NCBI GenBank assembly: GCA_934667425.1
Contig: CAKULV010000009.1
Coordinates: 6,576-70,575 of the forward strand
Length of the DNA: 64,000 nucleotides
Reading direction: 5' to 3'
DNA from: an uncultured Kiritimatiellota bacterium
GTDB lineage: Bacteria; Verrucomicrobiota; Kiritimatiellia; RFP12; UBA1067
Part shown: positions 16,167 through 24,380 of the stretch, one piece after another
How the letters are laid out: each line of letters begins with the position of its first letter
How positions within the stretch are numbered: position 1 is the first letter of the stretch
Notes under the pieces: model-generated
Told to the model about the DNA's origin: nothing
Seen by the model: the letters and a program-made list of their open reading frames with translations, nothing else
The model's database searches: none
Position numbers and translations under genes: made by a program

Positions 16167-18149
16167 ATTCTCGATCACGTCCGGATTCTTCGCGGAATCC
16201 ACCGTGACGTTTTCGAGACGCACGTTCTTCACTGGATGATCCGGGTCGCCCACCATGTTCACACGCCACCTCGCCTTGCCTCCGTGCACGTTGCGGATGT
16301 CGATGTCGCGGATGGTCGTTGCGCGGTTCTCGTAGTCCGGGAAGTCCGCCCATTCGTAGAGCGTATCCACCGACAGCCCGACAAGTTCATACCTCACGTT
16401 GCCGACCTCGACGCCGTTGACAGAGATGTTCTCAAGCACGCCGCCGCGCCGGCGGTTAGTCTTGATGAACACCCCGCGGCTCACGTCGTTGGCCCTGCAG
16501 TTGATGAGCCGCAGGTTCTTGACCCCGCCGGAGATCTCGCTGCCGATGCCGAGAAGCGTGTGCGCGTCCACGATCTCGCAGTCCCGGATGAACACGTCCT
16601 GCGTCGGGGTGTTGAGCCGCCATGCGTCACGGTTGCGCCCGGACTTGATCACGATCCCGTCGTCACCCTGATCGAAGCGGCAGTCCTCCAATATCACGTT
16701 CCGGCTCATCTCTATGTCAATGCCGTCGTTGTTGTTCCCGTGCGCGTAGACATCGAGGTTGCGCACCGCCGCATCCTCGCACATGTAGAGGTGCAGGGTC
16801 CAGAAAGGCGAGTTGCGCACCTTGAAGCCTTCCCACGTCACGCCCTTGCAGCGGTTGAACTGCACAAGCTGTGGACGGGTGTTGGCGTTCTTCATCTTGT
16901 ATATCTCGCGTTTCTCCACCGGATAGTCCGTCGCACCCCAGGTGTAGAGCTGCAGACGCGCGGCCTTGATGCCGTTCTTCTGCGGAACCCACGGATACCA
17001 GAACGTATCCTTCCACTCGCCCTCGTACCCGCGAAGCGTGCCAGATCCCGTTATGGCCACATTCGTGCAGCAGTAGGCGTACACGAGCGGCGAGTAGTTC
17101 CAGCACTCCATCCCCTCCCACGAGGTATGCACGGCCGGCAGGTAGTCCTTGGGATTCTGAGAGAACACTATCTCGGCCCCTTCCGCGAGGTGAAGCTCGC
17201 AGTTCGAGCGCAAACGTATCGCGCCCGAGAACCATTTTCCGGCAGGCACCACGACCCGTCCGCCGCCAGCATTCTCGCAAGCGGCCATCGCCCTGGCGAA
17301 GGCATCCGTGCATAGAGTGCCGTCGGGCTTCGCCCCAAAATCGGCGATCGGGAAGTCCCGGTCCTTGAAAAGCTTCGCGACGGAAAGCCCGCGAGCGCGC
17401 ACATCGTCGAGGAAGAGCTTGGCGAACGCCGCCGCGCCCGTCTGGATCGGGTGTGTGACGTCCTTCGCGGGTTCGCCGTCCTTGCCGAGGATCAAGCCTG
17501 TGGAGATGGCGAAGAACTTGTGGGCCTTTTCCTTGCCGAGGCTTTCCAGCAGATCCCGCGTGAGGTTGTTCATGTCCACGAAGTCGCACTTCAGCTCTTC
17601 GGAAAGCTCGCGCATGGCGTCCCGGTAGCTCCTGAGGCACACGCCGTCGGTCTTGTGCTCGGAGTCCACAAGCTTCCTGCCCGACTTGTCGAACGTTGCG
17701 CGGCATATCGGCGACAGGAGAATCGGAGTCGCGCCCTTCTCGCGGATGTCCTTCACCCAGTCGCGGACTATCTCGCGGAAAAGCCCCTTGGGATCCGCCC
17801 AGCGCTCGTTGCGGTAGAACTCGGTGGAGCGCTTCTGGTCGTTGTGCCCGAACTGTATGGCCACGAAATCGCCCTGCTTCACCCCCGCGATCAGCTTCGC
17901 CCACATCCCGGACTTCGCGAAGCTTTTCGTCGATGCCCCGCTGCGGGCGTAGTTCGCGACGCGGCAATCCGACTTCATGGACTTCTGGAGCTGCGTGCCC
18001 CAGCTGTAGTATGGCGCACGGATGTGCCCGCCCAGGCTGTATCCAGCGTCATCGAGCGTCGAATCGCCGGCGAAGAACAGGGTCGACGCGAACGCGCTCC
18101 CCGCAAACAGTGAAGCGGCCGTCAGTGCAGCCACGTTCATGAATTTCAT
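16149..18149 (-). CDS. Rhamnogalacturonan acetylesterase (CE12-like) fused to GH28 polygalacturonase-like domain
   Basis: The 666-residue secreted protein has a signal peptide (cleavage after about residue 21). Residues 22-255 are an SGNH hydrolase: block I FAGDSTLDD (Ser30), block III FGHNDQ, and block V DVTHP. Residues about 265-666 form a GH28 right-handed beta-helix: GNNNDGIDIE (D475), DQGDDGIVIKSG (D496, D497), AHTLLGIGSE (H530) and FIKTN (K563), in the standard order. The fusion would deacetylate and hydrolyse pectin backbone in one polypeptide. A leader of about 30 nt contains GGAG. The last residues GFRL are encoded by a heptamer repeat. Activity is inferred from motifs. Confidence 0.85.
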   Translation of the reverse strand: MKFMNVAALTAASLFAGSAFASTLFFAGDSTLDDAGYSLGGHIRAPYYSWGTQLQKSMKSDCRVANYARSGASTKSFAKSGMWAKLIAGVKQGDFVAIQFGHNDQKRSTEFYRNERWADPKGLFREIVRDWVKDIREKGATPILLSPICRATFDKSGRKLVDSEHKTDGVCLRSYRDAMRELSEELKCDFVDMNNLTRDLLESLGKEKAHKFFAISTGLILGKDGEPAKDVTHPIQTGAAAFAKLFLDDVRARGLSVAKLFKDRDFPIADFGAKPDGTLCTDAFARAMAACENAGGGRVVVPAGKWFSGAIRLRSNCELHLAEGAEIVFSQNPKDYLPAVHTSWEGMECWNYSPLVYAYCCTNVAITGSGTLRGYEGEWKDTFWYPWVPQKNGIKAARLQLYTWGATDYPVEKREIYKMKNANTRPQLVQFNRCKGVTWEGFKVRNSPFWTLHLYMCEDAAVRNLDVYAHGNNNDGIDIEMSRNVILEDCRFDQGDDGIVIKSGRNRDAWRLNTPTQDVFIRDCEIVDAHTLLGIGSEISGGVKNLRLINCRANDVSRGVFIKTNRRRGGVLENISVNGVEVGNVRYELVGLSVDTLYEWADFPDYENRATTIRDIDIRNVHGGKARWRVNMVGDPDHPVKNVRLENVTVDSAKNPDVIENVGFRL

Positions 18150-18207
18150 TGCAATATCTCCATGTTTACCTGATTGCGCACCATGGTATCATAAGCGAAA
18201 TGCCGGG

Positions 18208-19746
18208 TCAACTGGCAATTCCGGCCTTACGACGCCACCTCATGCCCATTGCCGCCATTGCGGCGAAGTATGTGCCCGCGCCCACCGCAAGCAGAACGGA
18301 GAGCGACAGCACGGGCGGCATCCTCACATATGCCTTCACCGCCACAAGCGATCCGGCCATGATGGCGGACCCGGCAAGCATCCTGAGTGTCGGCGATGCG
18401 AGCCTACACAGTCCAAGCGAACCGTTTCGGCGATGTGCGGCAGCGACAAGCATGGCGCATCCGAACGCGGCGCACAGGACCGTTGACGCGGCAAGGCCGA
18501 CGTGCCGCCACTCCACTGGCAGGCACAATACGGCGACGATGTTCAGAGATGCGTTCAGGCACACGGTCCATACGGACGTCCGCAGCGGGGTCTTCATGTC
18601 GTTCTGCGCCTGGAACCACGGGACAAGCGATTTCTGAAGGCCAAAGAACCCAAGCCCCATGGCATACACCGCCACGGCCCTCGACACGCGAACTACGGCA
18701 GTGGCGTCGAACGCTCCGCCGCGATATATCACGGTAGTCACGTCGGCGGCAAGCACACCAAGCCCGACCGCCGCCGGAATCATCACGAACAGCATCTGCC
18801 TGGTAGATGATATGAACGCCGCACGGGCGCCATCTACGTCCCCCTTGGAGAAATGCCCCGCAAAGGCCGGTAGAAGGACGGTGCCGAATGATACGCCTAT
18901 GACCCCGAGTGGAAGATCCATGAGCCGTTCGGCATATCCGATCACGCCTGCCGCCCACGGGGCGGCGACCTGCCCCAGCACCTGGTCTAGCATATAGTTG
19001 ATCTGCACGGCGCCTGCCCCTATTGCGGCAATTGCGGTGTTTTTCCATACGAGACAGACCTTAGGGTCCTTCCACCCCCTGAAGGACAGCTTCGGCGAGA
19101 CCCCGGCCTTGCGCATGCGCCACAGCATGAACGCCATCTGCGCTGCGCCCGCCACAAGTATGGCCATGCAGACCCTGTGTATCCGCTGGTCGAGACGCAG
19201 CTCCGGGTGGAAGCATATCCAAACGAGGATCCCTATCCAGAACACGTTGAGCAGACACGGCATCGCGCTTGACGCCTTGAACCTTCCCATGGCGTTGAGC
19301 ACTCCCATGCCGAGCGCCGCGCCACAGATGAAGATCATGTACGAAAGCAGCGTCTTGACGAGACGAACCGTCAACAGCGTCCTTCCGCTCAGCTCCAGTC
19401 CGGCGCGGAAATGCACTGCAACCTCAAGGCCGAGAAGCGCAAGCACGACGACGGACCCGACCATCATGAGCATCATGGTCAAGACGGCCCGGGCGAGATG
19501 CCGGGCGCTTTCCATCGCGTTCGCCTCCACCTCCCCCTTGAACACCGGTACGAACGCCGCGGTCAACGCCCCTTCGCCGAAAAGCTTGCGCGCCATGTTG
19601 GGAATGGCAAACGCCAGCGTAAATGCGCTTTGCTCCACCCCTGCGCCGATGAATCGGCTCTGCAGCATCTCCCGTACAAGTCCGAGCACCCGCGACAGAG
19701 CCGTAAACGCCCCCACGGTGGCCGTATTCTTTAGTATCCTGTTCAT
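18208..19746 (-). CDS. murJ: Lipid II flippase MurJ (MviN family)
   Basis: MurJ flips the peptidoglycan precursor lipid II across the inner membrane. The 512-residue length and about 14 helices fit. The family signature is at the start: LKNTATVGAFTALSRVLGLVREMLQSR, then FTLAFAIPNMARKLFGEGALTAAFVPVF. The YVRMPPVLSLSVLLAVGAG helix and a basic tail (RWRRKAG) end it. It is the only cell-wall gene inside a run of polysaccharide-degrading genes. It is spaced 18 nt from the GH78-like gene upstream. Confidence 0.93.
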   Translation of the reverse strand: MNRILKNTATVGAFTALSRVLGLVREMLQSRFIGAGVEQSAFTLAFAIPNMARKLFGEGALTAAFVPVFKGEVEANAMESARHLARAVLTMMLMMVGSVVVLALLGLEVAVHFRAGLELSGRTLLTVRLVKTLLSYMIFICGAALGMGVLNAMGRFKASSAMPCLLNVFWIGILVWICFHPELRLDQRIHRVCMAILVAGAAQMAFMLWRMRKAGVSPKLSFRGWKDPKVCLVWKNTAIAAIGAGAVQINYMLDQVLGQVAAPWAAGVIGYAERLMDLPLGVIGVSFGTVLLPAFAGHFSKGDVDGARAAFISSTRQMLFVMIPAAVGLGVLAADVTTVIYRGGAFDATAVVRVSRAVAVYAMGLGFFGLQKSLVPWFQAQNDMKTPLRTSVWTVCLNASLNIVAVLCLPVEWRHVGLAASTVLCAAFGCAMLVAAAHRRNGSLGLCRLASPTLRMLAGSAIMAGSLVAVKAYVRMPPVLSLSVLLAVGAGTYFAAMAAMGMRWRRKAGIAS

Positions 19747-19764
19747 CCCATGCGCCGCGTCAAA

Positions 19765-21519
19765 TCATCGGCCGGAAGCCTGCGGACGGATCACCTTCAC
19801 CCCATCGGGGGCGTTCACCTTCACATCCAGCGATCCGTCAGACCGCTTGTCGATGCGCACAAGTATCCGCTTTCCGCCGGGCATGGCCATGGCACCCTCC
19901 GCCCAATCGAGGTCGCCAAGGGACGGATTCACCTCTACGGTCTTGCAACCGACATCAAGCGGACGGATTCCGAGCACATGGTTTATGCACCATGATGCCG
20001 GACCGGCGCTCCATCCGTGGCAAAGGGAATGGCGGAATCCCTTGTAGCAGAACTCGCCATAGTCCCCGTGTATGTCCTTCTTCCCCGGCACAGGCGCCTC
20101 GTCGACGCGGAATGCGTTGTTTGTCCACGAGATGTTGAAGTCCTCCCAGAAGCTCGTGGCCCCCATGTCGAGCATCGCGCCCCAGTAGTCGCGAACGGTG
20201 TCGAGCGCGCGCTGGTGTTCGCCTGCCGCGCTCATCGCCTCGATCATGTAGTAGCCATAGAACGAGGACACGCCCGAATGCCCTCCCGCCCCAAGGGTCG
20301 AAGCGTACATCTCCCTTGGGGTCCGTAGGCCTGAAAGCGCAAGCAGGGCTGCGGCCGACTTTGCCCCGTGCGGATCGGGACGCAGGCGGGAGAGCCTGTC
20401 CGCCATGCCGCGAGCCTTGTCCGCAAGGCCTTCGCGACCGAGGGCATCCGCAAGGAACGCTGTTTCACGGGCGGCAATGAGCGCCAGGCCCTGGGTGCCG
20501 GCGACCTGTCCCTTCCCGTTATGCTTTGTCGGCCAGTCGAGGAATTCACCGGCGCGCCACTCCCCGGCATCGGTCATGCCGGAAAGCACATGCCCAAACG
20601 TCTTCTCGAGGTAATCGGCGTGTTTCTCGAGGTACTGCCTGTCCCCAGTGAACCGATACCATTCGGCGAGGTTCCGTATCCACCAGAGCGTGTATGTGGC
20701 GATCGTGTTCATCCACTTGTCGGGAGGCGTGACGGAAGCCAGGTAGTCCAGGGAATCCGCAAGGATCTGCGCATCGCCGAACACGTTCAGTATGGCCATC
20801 GTCTCCGGATGCAGATCCCCGACCCACACGAGCCTGTCGCGCTTGATGCCGTCCCACAGGTATTCCTGGCAGCAAAGGTGGACAGTCCTCACCGCAGTCT
20901 CAAAGATGCGGTCAAGGCGCTCGTCGGACGATCTGAAGCCGCCAAGGCGGGGCATTGGACGCATAAGGGAAATCGCGCGCACGAATTCAAGGCCCACCTC
21001 TCCCTCTGTCGCAAGATCCAGCCGCACGAACCGGAATCCCGTATTGCCAACCTCTATCGATCCAAAGCTCGGGACCTCAAGCTCGAAGTCTCGCAACGCA
21101 TGGTCGTTGGTGGCGTTCTTGGCGTCGCCGACGCTGCTCATCGCCTCCGCCACCGACTCTCCGAAACGTATGCGGAGTTTCTTCCCTATCCTGTCAGACG
21201 CCGGACTCATCCCGATCTGGATGCCGCCGTGCAACTCGCGCCCAAAGTCGAGGACAACCCCCGGACGATCTCCATTGTTGACGAGCCTGGTGCCGACAGA
21301 CCTTCCGAAATACGTTTCGCACACCTGCCCGTGCTTGCGGTCAAGGAGCCGTTCGATGTTCTCCGTTGAACTGGCCGCCTTCCCGCCAGACATCCGGGAC
21401 GGCGTGTTCCACACGACGCGCTTCGGGTATACGAATGTGCGCGTACGCGCGTCTGGTGCATCATCCTGCGCAGATGCCGAGGCCATCAGCGCGGCAAAAC
21501 AAATGGATAGGAACTTCAT
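19765..21519 (-). CDS. Secreted alpha-L-rhamnosidase-like protein (GH78 type)
   Basis: The 584-residue protein has a short signal peptide (MKFLSICFAALMASASA). A beta-sandwich spans about residues 50-195. The (alpha/alpha)6 catalytic region begins at FRSSDERLDRIFETAVRTVHLCCQEYLWDG and contains DGIKRDRLVWVGDLHPE, the hallmark of GH78 enzymes, where the acidic residues bind rhamnose. Later come FWEDFNISW and HGWSAGPASWCINHVLGI, also typical. It would release rhamnose from rhamnogalacturonan, which fits the CE12-GH28 enzyme nearby. It is shorter than most GH78 proteins, lacking extra N-terminal beta domains. A TGGTAGAAT box precedes the ATG by 9 nt. Confidence 0.82.
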   Translation of the reverse strand: MKFLSICFAALMASASAQDDAPDARTRTFVYPKRVVWNTPSRMSGGKAASSTENIERLLDRKHGQVCETYFGRSVGTRLVNNGDRPGVVLDFGRELHGGIQIGMSPASDRIGKKLRIRFGESVAEAMSSVGDAKNATNDHALRDFELEVPSFGSIEVGNTGFRFVRLDLATEGEVGLEFVRAISLMRPMPRLGGFRSSDERLDRIFETAVRTVHLCCQEYLWDGIKRDRLVWVGDLHPETMAILNVFGDAQILADSLDYLASVTPPDKWMNTIATYTLWWIRNLAEWYRFTGDRQYLEKHADYLEKTFGHVLSGMTDAGEWRAGEFLDWPTKHNGKGQVAGTQGLALIAARETAFLADALGREGLADKARGMADRLSRLRPDPHGAKSAAALLALSGLRTPREMYASTLGAGGHSGVSSFYGYYMIEAMSAAGEHQRALDTVRDYWGAMLDMGATSFWEDFNISWTNNAFRVDEAPVPGKKDIHGDYGEFCYKGFRHSLCHGWSAGPASWCINHVLGIRPLDVGCKTVEVNPSLGDLDWAEGAMAMPGGKRILVRIDKRSDGSLDVKVNAPDGVKVIRPQASGR

Positions 21520-21528
21520 ATGATGCGC

Positions 21529-21537
21529 ATTCTACCA
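21529..21537 (-). promoter_or_regulatory. Extended -10 (TGGTAGAAT) 9 nt before a start codon
   Basis: The minus strand reads ATGGTAGAAT, then 9 nt, then the ATG at 21519, where a signal peptide begins. No Shine-Dalgarno is seen. This is one of a set of such near-leaderless starts in the window. Confidence 0.45.
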
Positions 21538-21580
21538 TAAAGGCCCGTATCGCGGGCGGGAATATCGCGGGACGTCAGTC

Positions 21581-23968
21581 CTATCGTCGCACCAGCTCGT
21601 AGTTCATCGTCGCGTCGGCAGGATCGCGGGCAACGTCGGCCGTGAAGCAGAGGCGGCCATCCTGCAGATGGCTCGGCACAACGCCTCGGCGGTTCCCGGC
21701 ACAGTCGAGCGCGTACACGGTCCACTCCCCTGCCGCAAGCGACAGGTTCAGGTCCGCACGGCCCTTGCGCATCAGGTGAGGCATCTGTCCCCAGCGCAGA
21801 AGCACGGTGCGTGAATCGTCCGCGAACGCAGCGCCCGAATTCTGCACGTCGGTCTGATGGCACAGGAGGATGCGTCCCGATGCGGCAAGCGGATTGCCGT
21901 CAAGCGAACTCGCCCACACCGTCGCCGGCGCCCCAATGACGTTGGCCTCGAGGCACCCGGCGCGGATCTTCCCGGATTCGGCGAACACGCCGCACGTCCT
22001 CCCCGTTTCGATTCGCAGGGAACCTGTCGCGGGATCGATCTTCAGCGCGTCAGCGTCGCCGACATCGAGGTCTCCGCGCAGGAACAGGCATAGCGATGCG
22101 CGTTCGCCCGCGAGCGAGAGCGGATCTCCGCTCATGTCGAAGTATGTCATGGGCTTCGGACCGTACACGCCCTTGATGCCGTGGCTCCACGCGAAGCGCC
22201 AAAGCCCGTCAATATCCTCACGGGCGGCGAGCGCACCCGTCTCGATGCCGCCGAGGCTGCGGTATGCGCCCGGACCGGAGAAGTTGTACTCCGTGATCAC
22301 GAACGGCATAGCCTTCCCCATGCGGCGGCGGTTGCCGAGCGCCCAGAAGAGACCGTGCCTGTCGCGCTTCAGCGGATTGGTGTTCTGCAGTTCGCTCGGC
22401 AGGCTCCACTTCTGCTCGAGGAAGTGCGGGTGGTCAACGTAGAAGTGCTCGTCCGCGTAGTCGTACTCGTTGGCGCGCACCTCGTCAAATTCCTCCGGAT
22501 ATGCGTAGTTGTTCATGTTGGTGAGCAGGATGCGGCTCTTCATCTCGTCCCGCACCCACCGCGTCATGCGCCTCGCGAAGTCGCGTTCGTTCGCCAGGGT
22601 AAGCTCCTTGCGGCTGTTGCCCTCGTTGACGAGCGAGTAGAGAGGCATTGCCGGCTCGTCGGCATACCTGCGTCCGGTGTGCGTATTCACGTGCGAGAGG
22701 AAGTTCTTCGCGTAGTTCAGGAAGTTGGAGAACGCACCCTCGTGCGTCTCCACAAGCGTCTTGAACTCGCGCATGCTAGCAAACCCCGGCTTGTCGATCC
22801 CCATGTCCCGGTATGCCACCCTGCGCGAAACGTAGAGGTCGGTCGTCATGTACACGCCATGCTTGATGCATGCGGCGACCATCGCGTCGAACCTCGACAT
22901 CCTTTCCGGCTTGAGTTCCCCCCGGCTGTCGGCCAGCCCGCCGTCGTGGTGGTGGAACCTCACCGCATTGTATCCGATGCGGGCGAGGTTCGCCACGTAT
23001 CGGTCGGCATCCTTCGCTGGCGGATAGTTTGATTCGCCGACGAAATTCACGCCGTAGAAGCGCTGCTTCACGCCAGGCAGGCTCTCGAACTCGAAATGCC
23101 CGTTGCGGACGACAAGCCATCCGTGCTTCCCGGCCGGCGCATCGTGCGGAACGACCTGCGAGAAATCCAGGGCAGACCCAGGCGCCGGGTCGTTCATCGC
23201 CTTGATGCGCGTCCATTCGCTCCCCTCTTCGATCACGTATTCGCCGGCGCAATACTCCACCGGCCCAGGCGTTTTCAGGTTGAAGTCCATAGAGAAGGCG
23301 TCCCCCCGGACGAGATCCGGCACGCTCCCCTTGCCTTCGAACGACACGCGGAGAGTGAACACGTCGATGTCGCTGCTCTTCCATTCGCGGTTGTCCTGAA
23401 GGTAGCATTTCATCGGCTTGGGGAAACGGAACGCAAGCGTCTGCACGCCATCCTTGTCGATGAGCGCGACCTCTCGCACCTTCTCGCGGAAGACCCCGAT
23501 GCGGCCCTTCCTGTACTCCACGGGGAAAGGCTTTTCCATCCGGCCGTCCAGCACGGCCTTGCCGCCCGCGTAGCGCGAAACGGGGATGCGGGCGCAAACC
23601 ACGGATCCGATCTGCCTTACGTTCGTCACGACCGTCTCGATCGAGACGGACACGTCGAGGGAACCGTCCGGGGCGACCTTCGCCGACGTGCTGCCGATGA
23701 AGTTCGTGCCGTTGTTGGGGTCGCCGTAGTTCCACTTCTCCGCAATCCGCCAGCGGCGCGAACCATCCGCCTCGGGACGGTAGCCGCCGTATGGCGTGCG
23801 CGATATCCAGCCGGGATAGAAGACTGTCGGCACGATCCTCACCTCCGCCTCCGGGACAAGTATGCGCCCCATCGGAGCAAGGCGCACCACGTCCGCCATC
23901 GACGGCGAGGGCGCCGTCGCTACGAAAGCGCAGCACAGCGTCAATAGCATGCGATTCATCTGCTTCAT
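21581..23968 (-). CDS. Secreted GH-A clan (GH5-like) glycoside hydrolase
   Basis: The 795-residue protein has a signal peptide (MNRMLLTLCCAFVATAPSPS). An N-terminal beta-rich domain spans about 25-280. The barrel starts at HFEFESLPGVKQRFYGVNFVG and contains GYNAVRFHHHDG, the acid/base motif SLVNEGN (E449) and the nucleophile motif FVITEYNF (E560). The 111-residue spacing fits a clan GH-A retaining glycosidase. A C-terminal beta domain follows. Numbering is from the ATG at 23968; the ATG at 23959 is better spaced from AAAGG and may be the real start. The substrate cannot be read, though context suggests plant cell-wall polysaccharide. Confidence 0.75.
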   Translation of the reverse strand: MKQMNRMLLTLCCAFVATAPSPSMADVVRLAPMGRILVPEAEVRIVPTVFYPGWISRTPYGGYRPEADGSRRWRIAEKWNYGDPNNGTNFIGSTSAKVAPDGSLDVSVSIETVVTNVRQIGSVVCARIPVSRYAGGKAVLDGRMEKPFPVEYRKGRIGVFREKVREVALIDKDGVQTLAFRFPKPMKCYLQDNREWKSSDIDVFTLRVSFEGKGSVPDLVRGDAFSMDFNLKTPGPVEYCAGEYVIEEGSEWTRIKAMNDPAPGSALDFSQVVPHDAPAGKHGWLVVRNGHFEFESLPGVKQRFYGVNFVGESNYPPAKDADRYVANLARIGYNAVRFHHHDGGLADSRGELKPERMSRFDAMVAACIKHGVYMTTDLYVSRRVAYRDMGIDKPGFASMREFKTLVETHEGAFSNFLNYAKNFLSHVNTHTGRRYADEPAMPLYSLVNEGNSRKELTLANERDFARRMTRWVRDEMKSRILLTNMNNYAYPEEFDEVRANEYDYADEHFYVDHPHFLEQKWSLPSELQNTNPLKRDRHGLFWALGNRRRMGKAMPFVITEYNFSGPGAYRSLGGIETGALAAREDIDGLWRFAWSHGIKGVYGPKPMTYFDMSGDPLSLAGERASLCLFLRGDLDVGDADALKIDPATGSLRIETGRTCGVFAESGKIRAGCLEANVIGAPATVWASSLDGNPLAASGRILLCHQTDVQNSGAAFADDSRTVLLRWGQMPHLMRKGRADLNLSLAAGEWTVYALDCAGNRRGVVPSHLQDGRLCFTADVARDPADATMNYELVRR

Positions 23969-24000
23969 CCTTTCACTTCAAAAATCCAATCCATCTCGTC

Positions 24001-24360
24001 CACCCGTGGCGACGGCGCCCTCGCCGTCGCGCCCCGTCCCCATCCGCTCCACCCGTGGCGACGGCGCCCCCGCCGTCGCGCCCCGTCCCCAGCCTCTCCT
24101 CCGTGGCGACGGCGCCCCCGCCGTCGCGCCGTCCCCAGCCTCTCCGCCGTAGCGACGGCGCCCTCGCCGTCGTGCCGTCCCCAGCCTCTCCACCCGTGGC
24201 GACGGCGCCCTCGCCGTCGCGCCGTCCCCATCCGCTCCTCCGTGGCGACGGCGCCCCGCCGTCGTGCCGTCCCCATCCGCTCCTCCGTAGCGACGGCGCC
24301 CTCGCCGTCGTGCCATCCCCAGCCCCTCCTCCGTAGCGACGGCGCCCCGCCGTCGCGCCT
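24001..24360. repeat. Array of eight REP-like palindromic units (about 45-48 bp each)
   Basis: This fills most of the 412-bp gap between the GH5-like gene and the first PATR gene. Each unit contains GCGACGGCG, a 3-4 nt loop (CCC, CCCT or CCCC), and CGCCGTCGC or CGCCGTCGT, a near-perfect 9-bp stem. The first stem-loop is 24009-24030 and the last 24336-24356. Stems are joined by GTCCCCA(G/T)CC-type linkers. The array lies directly downstream of the PATR gene stop (24381). Open frames of about 100-138 codons across it on both strands are repeat artefacts. Confidence 0.9.
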
Positions 24361-24380
24361 CGCACAGCCAAAGCCACACT

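Noticed and set aside
24001..24360. CRISPR array
   Set aside because: The regular spacing is suggestive, but the segments between stems are nearly identical rather than unique, the unit is palindromic at 45-48 bp, and no cas genes are present.
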